10,191 nucleotides of DNA from a bacterium (GTDB taxonomy: Bacteria; Cyanobacteriota; Vampirovibrionia; Gastranaerophilales; Gastranaerophilaceae). Every line of letters starts with the position of its first letter. Within the stretch, counting starts at the first letter, position 1. The notes under the pieces are model-generated. The model made no database searches. It was not told the origin of the DNA and saw only the letters and a program-made list of their open reading frames with translations. The DNA is taken from positions 1-10,191 of the forward strand of contig JAFXYU010000067.1 in the NCBI GenBank assembly GCA_017541565.1, read 5' to 3'. Below, piece after piece: positions 5,305 to 10,191 of this stretch. Both the position numbers and the translations under genes were made by a program.

Positions 5305-6384
5305 ATGGGTAACGAAGCCGCAGAAAGAACGGAAGAAGCCACCCAGCGACGACGTCAAAAAGAACGCGAACGTGGAAACATTTCCAAAAGTCAGGACATG
5401 AACTCCGCACTGATTATGATTTGTGCGGTAGCATTGCTTGCTCTTTTTGCAAAACACATGGGGCATACAATATTACAAATGATGCGGGAAACGTTTTCAC
5501 ATTTGAACCCTTACATAGATCCAAACAATATTTTGGGCATAATGCTTCCGTATTTTCAAAAACTCGGTTTAATCGTACTTCCGTTTATGGTTTTATTGGT
5601 AATTTTTGCAATATTTATTATCAGAATGGATATTGGTCCCGTATTTGCTACTGAAAAAATAAAACCTAAATTTGAGAATATTTCACCCAAAAGAATGCTG
5701 CAAAATGCAAAACGACTTTTTAATCCGTTTGAACCAAGAACGCTCGTAGAATTTGCAAAATCAATTCTTAAAATTTGCATAGTTGCGGCATGCGGTTTTT
5801 CTGCGATAAATAGCAGAAAAGCAGACTTATTAGGGCTTGTAGGATTAGAAACACCCGTAGCTTTACATGTACTGGGTTCTATCCTGATTAATATGGTCAT
5901 CAACATGTGCATCGCAATGCTTATTTTGGGGTACTTTGACAAAAAATACCAGCAATATGAGTACAACAAATCCATTAAAATGACAAAACAAGAAGTTAAA
6001 GATGAACAAAAGGATATTGAAGGAGATCCAAAGATAAAAGCGCGCATAAAATCAATCCAAATGCAAATGGCGCGCCAGAGAATGATGTCATCCGTACCAT
6101 CTTCAGATGTTGTCGTTACAAACCCAACGCACTATGCCGTTGCGCTCAAATATGACAAGACTCAAGCACCTGCTCCGATTGTTGTTGCAAAAGGTATAGA
6201 TTATCTCGCTTTTCAAATAAAAGAAATTGCAAAAGAAAATAATGTGCCGATTGTAGAAAACCGACCTGTTGCCAGAGCGCTATATAATACCGTTCCGGTT
6301 GACGGTGTAATCCCTTCGGATATGTATGTTGCCGTATCAGAAATTCTGGCATACGTTTATAATATGAAAAAAGAAAATAATTAA
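5305..6384 (+). CDS. flhB: flagellar export substrate-specificity switch FlhB
   Basis: FlhB sits beside the FliPQR channel and switches export from rod/hook to filament subunits when it cleaves itself. The 359-aa length is normal. The N-terminus has the conserved basic cytoplasmic start (AERTEEATQRRRQKERERGN), followed by four membrane segments (roughly 33-55, 85-108, 145-165 and 185-207) and a cytoplasmic domain. The self-cleavage motif NPTH is intact at residues 273-276 (VVVTNPTHYAVALKY), with cleavage between Asn273 and Pro274. The start is fixed by GGGAG 6 bases upstream, within a hairpin. It is the last gene of the export block. flhA, the large export-gate ATPase partner often encoded next, is absent from the window. 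Confidence 0.98.
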   Translation: MGNEAAERTEEATQRRRQKERERGNISKSQDMNSALIMICAVALLALFAKHMGHTILQMMRETFSHLNPYIDPNNILGIMLPYFQKLGLIVLPFMVLLVIFAIFIIRMDIGPVFATEKIKPKFENISPKRMLQNAKRLFNPFEPRTLVEFAKSILKICIVAACGFSAINSRKADLLGLVGLETPVALHVLGSILINMVINMCIAMLILGYFDKKYQQYEYNKSIKMTKQEVKDEQKDIEGDPKIKARIKSIQMQMARQRMMSSVPSSDVVVTNPTHYAVALKYDKTQAPAPIVVAKGIDYLAFQIKEIAKENNVPIVENRPVARALYNTVPVDGVIPSDMYVAVSEILAYVYNMKKENN

Positions 6385-6418
6385 TTTCTCATACTTTAGT
6401 TAGAGAAAATTATTTTTT
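6385..6418 (+). terminator. weak terminator candidate after flhB
   Basis: TTTCTC (6385-6390) can pair with GAGAAA (6403-6408) around a 12-base loop, followed a few bases later by a run of six T residues (6413-6418). The stem is short and AU-rich, so termination would be leaky. It lies directly after the flhB stop and before the separate flagellin promoter, which is where a terminator is expected. Confidence 0.4.
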
Positions 6419-6480
6419 AATAAAAAAAAACACAGCTGAAAGCATTGCTATATTTACCCCCTCATACGAATGGAGGATTC

Positions 6481-6496
6481 TACAACTAAAGTTGTA
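6481..6496. promoter_or_regulatory. operator-like palindrome overlapping the flagellin promoter
   Basis: TACAACT-AA-AGTTGTA is a perfect 7+7 inverted repeat with a 2-base centre. Its last two bases are the first two bases of the sigma-28 -35 element (TAAA at 6495-6498), placing the centre near -40. This is the position of an activator or repressor site. The palindrome is seen directly; no regulator is identified. Confidence 0.45.
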
Positions 6497-6521
6497 AAGT
6501 TTTAATTTTGCATGCCGATAA
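6495..6521 (+). promoter_or_regulatory. sigma-28 (FliA-type) flagellin promoter
   Basis: The sequence TAAAGTTT-N11-GCCGATAA matches the sigma-28 consensus at all 16 specified positions, with the correct 15-base gap between TAAA (6495-6498) and GCCGATAA (6514-6521). Transcription should start near 6528, giving a leader of about 38 bases before the flagellin ATG. This marks the flagellin as a late-class gene and predicts a FliA-family sigma factor elsewhere in the genome. Confidence 0.92.
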
Positions 6522-6566
6522 CAGGAATGAAAGGCAAATTGTAAATTTATTGAAAGGAAATTTATT

Positions 6567-7709
6567 ATGGCAGCTACAGCAGCACTCACAATCAACACAA
6601 ACCTTGCATCGTTGACGTGCCAAAAGAACCTTAAACAAGCGACAAAAGGCATGAACATAATGATGGAAAGGTTGTCTACCGGTTTTAGAATTAACTCTGC
6701 CAAAGACGACGCAGCAGGGTATGCCGTTTCAGCCGGTATGGAAGCAAAAATTAACGGCTACAACATTATTGAGCAAAATGCTCAAATGGGATTGGACATG
6801 TTAACCACCCAAGAAGGTGTACTTGACATTATCAATGACTACCTTCAGAGAATTCGTGACTTGACCATGCAAGCAGCAAACGGAACTTATGGTTCTGCTT
6901 CATTAAATGCTTTAAATTTGGAAGTTGCTCAGAGAATGGACGAAATCAACCGTTTATGCGACGTTACAGATTTTAACGACACACACTTGCTTGATGGTTC
7001 AAGACAAACTGATATTAACCTGCAAGTCGGGTTATACTCAGATCAAAGATGCGTTATAAAAATGGATGCATTCTTATTTGACAGCGCTAAATCTACCGTA
7101 ATCTTCGGTTTCAGAACTCCGACAACAGCAACGGCAAACAGACCCGGATACCTTGATTTAGCATCAACAACAAGCGAAACAATAGCAGAACAAAAAGGTT
7201 ACAAATACCGTGCAAGAGATTTGAATCCTGACGGCACACCAAAATTGGATCCAAATGAACCTGATGGCATTAAGTACCTTGACCAGTGGTTTGAATCGGC
7301 AATGGCAGCAGCACTTGCTGAAAACCAAACAATTACTGCAGTAGCAGATGGCGAGGCAACAATTAATGTAACTGATGACGGAAAAACAATTTCTATTACA
7401 AATATGTGTAATGCAATCTACAGAAATGACTCTTCCGCTCGTGAGTTCATAACATACATCGACCACGCAATTGAGAACATATCTTTAAGATGTACTAAAA
7501 TCGGTGCATACATGAACAGATTGGATTCAGCAATTGCTTCTACAGACGTTCAAAGATCAAACTTGATAGAGGCAAATTCTACCATCAAAGATGCAGACGT
7601 AGCACAAGTTTCATCAGATTACATTAAATATCAAATATTACAGCAATCTACAGCAACTTTGCTATCAACAGCGAACCAAATGCCATCAATTGCTTTGAAC
7701 TTAATCTAA
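6567..7709 (+). CDS. fliC: flagellin (filament subunit)
   Basis: Flagellin is exported through the FliPQR/FlhB gate and polymerises into the filament. The 380-aa protein has the conserved N-terminal D0/D1 region (about 1-165: LTINTNLASL, ERLSTGFRINSAKDDAAGYAV, LQRIRDLTMQAANGT). A short variable centre (about 175-290) follows, then the C-terminal D1/D0 region (about 295-380: AIASTDVQRSNLIEANSTI, ADVAQVSS, ending SIALNLI). By alignment with Salmonella FliC, residues known for TLR5 recognition are retained as Arg95, Leu99 and Glu119. Unusually for a flagellin it holds five cysteines (18, 131, 162, 281 and 309), with Cys18 inside the D0 helix. AAAGGA lies 8 bases before the ATG. A perfect sigma-28 promoter precedes it and a terminator follows, so it is monocistronic. 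Confidence 0.97.
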   Translation: MAATAALTINTNLASLTCQKNLKQATKGMNIMMERLSTGFRINSAKDDAAGYAVSAGMEAKINGYNIIEQNAQMGLDMLTTQEGVLDIINDYLQRIRDLTMQAANGTYGSASLNALNLEVAQRMDEINRLCDVTDFNDTHLLDGSRQTDINLQVGLYSDQRCVIKMDAFLFDSAKSTVIFGFRTPTTATANRPGYLDLASTTSETIAEQKGYKYRARDLNPDGTPKLDPNEPDGIKYLDQWFESAMAAALAENQTITAVADGEATINVTDDGKTISITNMCNAIYRNDSSAREFITYIDHAIENISLRCTKIGAYMNRLDSAIASTDVQRSNLIEANSTIKDADVAQVSSDYIKYQILQQSTATLLSTANQMPSIALNLI

Positions 7710-7735
7710 AATTAAAAACCAACTATAAACATAGT

Positions 7736-7782
7736 AAAAGGTCCTTTCAATGCTCCCAATATATATTGGGAGTTTGCCTTTT
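7736..7782. terminator. terminator after flagellin
   Basis: The core stem CTCCCAAT/ATTGGGAG with an ATAT loop (7753-7772) is nested in an outer AAAAGG/CCTTTT pairing (7736-7741 with 7777-7782). A short TTTG and then CCTTTT follow the core. It starts 26 bases after the flagellin stop codon. The T-run is broken, but position and stem strength support termination, possibly in both directions. Confidence 0.7.
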
Positions 7783-7783
7783 G

Positions 7784-7812
7784 GGTGATTTTACAAATTT
7801 TGTAAAATCACC
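7784..7812. promoter_or_regulatory. 29-bp palindrome upstream of rarA
   Basis: GGTGATTTTACAAA (7784-7797) and TTTGTAAAATCACC (7799-7812) are perfect 14-base inverted arms around one central base. No T-tract follows on either strand, so a terminator role is unlikely. The right arm contains TTGTAA (7800-7805), a possible -35 for rarA. A DNA-binding operator is the best explanation. Confidence 0.6.
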
Positions 7813-7827
7813 AACATTTATGATAAT
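7800..7827 (+). promoter_or_regulatory. candidate rarA promoter
   Basis: TTGTAA (7800-7805) and GATAAT (7822-7827) are separated by 16 bases. The -10 ends 8 bases before the rarA ATG, so transcription would start at or within a couple of bases of the start codon. The -10 and -35 are each imperfect. The -35 lies inside the right arm of the 29-bp palindrome, where a bound protein would block it. Confidence 0.45.
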
Positions 7828-7835
7828 ATTTAATT

Positions 7836-9062
7836 ATGGACTTGTTTACACAACTTGAAGAAATCAATAAACAAACACCTTTGGCAGAACTTCTCAGACC
7901 CAAAAATTTGGATGATTTTCTTGGTCAATCTAATGTTGTTGCTCCAAATTCACCTTTATTAAATCTACTAAAAACTCAAAGGCTGTTTTCAATAATTTTA
8001 TGGGGGACACCGGGATGTGGAAAAACAACTTTAGCAAGACTTATTGCTACAAAAGTGAACGCACAATTTATTGAACTTTCTGCTGTAACTTCCGGCATCA
8101 AAGAGATTAAAGAAACCATTGAACAAGCCAGAGAGGCTCTTAGAGCAGGTCAAAAAACAATTTTGTTTATTGATGAAATTCACAGATATTCAAAGACTCA
8201 GCAGGATGCTCTACTTCCGCATGTAGAAAACGGAACCATCTTTTTAATCGGTTCAACAACAGAAAATCCGTCGTTTCAAGTTATTCCCGCACTACTTTCA
8301 AGAGTACAAGTTATTCGTCTTAATCCGATTAACGATATCAGCATGGAAAAAATTATTAATCGCGGATTTGAATATTTGGAAAAAACATATCAGCCAATCC
8401 GGTACGAAGAAGATGTTATGAAATTTATAATAAATAACGCGCGCGGCGACGCACGCTGTGCGCTAAATTTGGTTGAAAATGCATATTTTGCAAGCAATTT
8501 TTCAAATGATACAAGGATGTTAACTGTAGATATTTTAGAAAGTATCACACAAAAAAGGAATACGAGATACTCACAACAAGAACATTATGACTGTGCTTCC
8601 GCTTTTCAAAAAAGTCTCAGAGGTTCCGATGCCGATGCAGCAATTTACTATCTCGCAAAAATGATTGAAGCAGGAGAAGACCCGCGATTCATTGCAAGAC
8701 GTTTAATTGTGTGTGCGGCGGAAGATGTCGGAATCGCAGATCCAAACGCGATGAATATAGCAGTTTCCGCATACAAAGCGGTTGAATTAATCGGACTTCC
8801 GGAGGGTAGAATACCTTTAGCCAACGCCGTAGTCTATGTCGCAAACGCACCTAAATCAAACAAAGCCTGCGTTGCAATAGATAAAGCATTAACTGATATA
8901 GAAAACGGACTTGATTTTCCGCCGCCAATGCATCTTCGGGATTCACACTACAAAGATGCCGAAAAATACGGGTTCGGAAAAGGATACATTTATACTCACG
9001 ATGCACCGAATGTTGAGCAGCAGTTTATGCCGGATGAATTGAAGGATAAAAAGTATTTATAA
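7836..9062 (+). CDS. rarA: replication-associated recombination protein RarA (MgsA family AAA+ ATPase)
   Basis: RarA (MgsA, eukaryotic WRNIP1) is a tetrameric AAA+ ATPase related to clamp-loader subunits that acts at stalled replication forks with SSB. The 408-aa length is typical. The start MDLFTQLEEI...PLAELLRPKNLDDFLGQ is the family beginning. Walker A is GTPGCGKT (57-64), Walker B LFIDEIHR (110-117), sensor 1 GSTTENP (139-145), and the arginine finger lies in LLSRV (153-157). The C-terminal MgsA domain carries YDCASAFQKSLRGSDADAA and AGEDPRFIARRLIVCAAEDVG. No Shine-Dalgarno precedes the ATG, and a -10-like box lies 8 bases upstream, suggesting a leaderless mRNA. It is unrelated to the flagellar genes and converges with the ribosomal genes on the right. 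Confidence 0.97.
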   Translation: MDLFTQLEEINKQTPLAELLRPKNLDDFLGQSNVVAPNSPLLNLLKTQRLFSIILWGTPGCGKTTLARLIATKVNAQFIELSAVTSGIKEIKETIEQAREALRAGQKTILFIDEIHRYSKTQQDALLPHVENGTIFLIGSTTENPSFQVIPALLSRVQVIRLNPINDISMEKIINRGFEYLEKTYQPIRYEEDVMKFIINNARGDARCALNLVENAYFASNFSNDTRMLTVDILESITQKRNTRYSQQEHYDCASAFQKSLRGSDADAAIYYLAKMIEAGEDPRFIARRLIVCAAEDVGIADPNAMNIAVSAYKAVELIGLPEGRIPLANAVVYVANAPKSNKACVAIDKALTDIENGLDFPPPMHLRDSHYKDAEKYGFGKGYIYTHDAPNVEQQFMPDELKDKKYL

Positions 9063-9077
9063 AAAAAAACATTATAA

Positions 9078-9103
9078 AGCGACTTGACCGAAATCAAGCC
9101 GCT
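9078..9103. terminator. terminator between the convergent rarA and rpsN genes
   Basis: AGCGACTTGA (9078-9087) and TCAAGCCGCT (9094-9103) form a 10-bp stem with one mismatch and a CCGAAA loop. In - strand RNA the mismatch becomes a G-U pair, and the stem is followed 8 bases later by a run of nine U, which suits the rpsN transcript. In + strand RNA the following sequence is only moderately T-rich, so stopping of rarA would be weaker. Confidence 0.55.
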
Positions 9104-9137
9104 ATATAATAATATTTTAGTAAGTCTTGCAACATAA

Positions 9138-9170
9138 CTTCTCCCATCAAGAGAGAGTTAGGGTGAGGGG
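9138..9170. repeat. possible dispersed intergenic repeat (CCCTCACCCTAAC type)
   Basis: On the - strand this reads CCCCTCACCCTAACTCTCTC, then TTGAT, then GGGAGAAG. It closely resembles short non-coding repeats with a CCCTCACCCTAACCCTCTCCC core that I recall from intergenic regions of many bacteria. It contains an imperfect CTCTCTC/GGGAGAAG hairpin and is clearly more GC-rich than its surroundings. Only one copy lies in this window, so repeat status rests on resemblance. Confidence 0.4.
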
Positions 9171-9203
9171 ACAAACCGCCTGCATTCACCCCGGCATTTA
9201 TAC

Positions 9204-9410
9204 CTACCAAGATGCTTTAGTTACACCCGGAAGTAAACCTTGGTGAGCCATCTTTCTCAAGCAGATTCTGCAAAGACCGAAATCTCTGTGGAAGCCGTGA
9301 GGACGACCGCACTGTGAGCATCTGTTGTGAAGTCTTACAGATGGATATTTACCCTTCGCTGCAAGAATTCTTCTGGTTTCTTCTTTATTTATCATCGCTT
9401 TCTTAGCCAT
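9204..9410 (-). CDS. rpsN: 30S ribosomal protein S14, zinc-binding type
   Basis: S14 is a head-domain protein of the small subunit. This is the short zinc-ribbon form, with Cys31, Cys34, Cys47 and Cys50 in CSQC...CRIC, the invariant [16 protein letters not shown], and the ending [10 protein letters not shown]. At 68 aa it is about seven residues longer than the usual 61-aa type; the extra residues lie before the zinc ribbon (around [12 protein letters not shown]). AAGGAG lies 7 bases before the ATG and fixes the start. It follows rplE on the - strand as in a spc operon, but rpsH (S8) and rplF, normally next, are missing: only a repeat-like element and a terminator follow before convergent rarA. 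Confidence 0.96.
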   Translation of the reverse strand: MAKKAMINKEETRRILAAKGKYPSVRLHNRCSQCGRPHGFHRDFGLCRICLRKMAHQGLLPGVTKASW

Positions 9411-9446
9411 GAATTTCTCCTTTATATTTTAACTTTCTATTATTTT

Positions 9447-9481
9447 CTTATTTATTTCTTACTTATTTGCTTATTTATTTG
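9447..9481. repeat. three imperfect 12-bp repeats at the rplE/rpsN junction
   Basis: CTTATTTATTT, CTTACTTATTTG and CTTATTTATTTG follow each other directly (11, 12 and 12 bases). The last copy contains the rplE stop codon and the preceding lysine codon, so changes in copy number could shift the exact end of L5. This is a simple AT-rich repeat and may be slippage-derived. Confidence 0.6.
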
Positions 9482-10032
9482 TTCAAACCTTTGAACGGCA
9501 TTCCCAAGAGTCTTAACAATTCTCTTGCTTCATCGTCAGTTTCAGCCGTTGTGATAATTGATACGTTCATACCTTTTACCAAATCAACTTCTTCATATGT
9601 GATTTCAGGGAACAAGGATTGTTCCTTCAAACCTAATGTGTAGTTGCCTCTGCCGTCAAAACTTTTTGCTGATATACCACGGAAGTCACGAATACGAGGA
9701 AGAACGACACAAATTAACTTTTGCAAGAAATCATACATTCTCTCGCCTCTGAGTGTAACCATTGCACCAACCGGCATACCTTCTCTTAACTTGTAAGAAG
9801 CTATTGATTTTTTAGCCTTTGTAACTACTGCATGCTGACCTGCAATTTTTGTAAGCTGAGCCTGGATTGCATCAGCAATTTTTGAGTTGTGAGAAGCTTC
9901 ACCAACACCCATATTCAAAACGATTTTGTGAAGTTTCGGTATCATCATATCGTTTTTGTAACCGAATTTTTCTTTAAGCGCTGATTTTACTTCTTCTTGA
10001 TATTTTGCTTTTAAACTTTTTGTCTTTGTCAT
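9475..10032 (-). CDS. rplE: 50S ribosomal protein L5
   Basis: L5 binds 5S rRNA in the central protuberance of the large subunit and contacts the P-site tRNA. The chosen start gives 185 aa ([15 protein letters not shown]...), within the usual 179-187. Family hallmarks are [16 protein letters not shown] (31-46), ITKAKKS-like [16 protein letters not shown] (70-85), [15 protein letters not shown] (92-106), [10 protein letters not shown] (141-150) and the ending [12 protein letters not shown] (169-180). The frame stays open 22 codons further upstream to an ATG at 10098, but AAGGA stands about 9 bases before the ATG at 10032 and the extra residues do not resemble L5. It lies between rplX and rpsN, the standard spc order. 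Confidence 0.97.
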   Translation of the reverse strand: MTKTKSLKAKYQEEVKSALKEKFGYKNDMMIPKLHKIVLNMGVGEASHNSKIADAIQAQLTKIAGQHAVVTKAKKSIASYKLREGMPVGAMVTLRGERMYDFLQKLICVVLPRIRDFRGISAKSFDGRGNYTLGLKEQSLFPEITYEEVDLVKGMNVSIITTAETDDEARELLRLLGMPFKGLNK

Positions 10033-10129
10033 TTTTCTATTCCTTATATTTGATACGATAGGACAAGGCGTAAATCGTGGAGGCTTAATAAAAGCCAAAT
10101 TACATTTACCCCAGCCGCGTATTTAGTAA

Positions 10130-10191
10130 TTAAACGTCGAGTTGTTCACCACATTTTTTACAAACGCGAACTTTTTTCCCGTCAACGATTT
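10130..10191 (-). CDS. rplX: 50S ribosomal protein L24, C-terminal fragment
   Basis: The last 20 codons of a gene run off the right edge of the window. They read IVDGKKVRVCKKCGEQLDV and then TAA. This matches the end of L24, an assembly initiator of the large subunit whose C-terminus typically reads DG-KVRVCKK-GE. The position directly upstream of rplE is where rplX belongs in the spc operon. A 97-base spacer separates its stop from the rplE start. The N-terminal part lies outside the window. Confidence 0.85.
   Translation of the reverse strand, partial: IVDGKKVRVCKKCGEQLDV

Noticed and set aside
3344..6384. Non-flagellar (injectisome) type III secretion genes
   Set aside because: FliP, FliQ, FliR and FlhB read as the flagellar forms, and a sigma-28-driven flagellin lies next to them.
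9084..9110. TTGACC and TATAAT as a + strand promoter between rarA and rpsN
   Set aside because: The spacing is only 15 bases, the -35 lies inside the terminator stem, and nothing sensible would be transcribed except rpsN antisense.
10033..10098. 22-residue N-terminal extension of L5
   Set aside because: The extension does not resemble L5, and AAGGA precedes the ATG at 10032.

Overview
The window is AT-rich and gene-dense. It most likely comes from a motile, non-photosynthetic cyanobacterial relative (Vampirovibrionia/Melainabacteria, for example Gastranaerophilales). This assignment is an inference: L11 and L5 read closest, by eye, to cyanobacterial-type sequences, S14 is the short zinc-binding form, and a complete core flagellar export set sits beside a flagellin gene. 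No 16S or other decisive marker is present, so taxonomy is moderate confidence only.

Layout. (1) 1-1369, + strand: rplK (L11) and rplA (L1), separated by two back-to-back 8-bp-period repeat arrays and closed by two terminators. The usual rplJ-rplL partners do not follow. (2) 1370-2040: two small unrecognised genes (92 and 72 aa). The second is preceded by an NtcA-type dyad and a -10 box placed so that the mRNA would be nearly leaderless. (3) 2041-6418: a secreted protein with a strongly charged K/E-rich tail, then fliP, fliQ, fliR and flhB, which encode the membrane core of the flagellar type III export gate. Several junctions carry RNA hairpins, and two of them cover the Shine-Dalgarno (SD) of the next gene. 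(4) 6419-7782: a flagellin gene under a textbook sigma-28 promoter, with its own terminator. (5) 7784-9062: a 29-bp palindrome and then rarA (AAA+ replication-associated recombination factor), apparently read from a leaderless start. (6) 9063-10191: on the - strand, the end of a spc-type ribosomal operon, rplX (partial)-rplE-rpsN. It stops after rpsN instead of continuing into rpsH, and it converges on rarA.

How the parts work together: FliP, FliQ and FliR form the export channel, FlhB is the substrate-specificity switch, and flagellin is the late substrate made from a late (sigma-28) promoter. That is a two-tier flagellar programme. The secreted K/E-tail protein lies directly upstream of fliP on the same strand and may be co-transcribed with it, but its function is unknown. 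No CRISPR, tRNA, rRNA, transposase or phage gene was seen. No stretch longer than about 185 bases lacks a gene.
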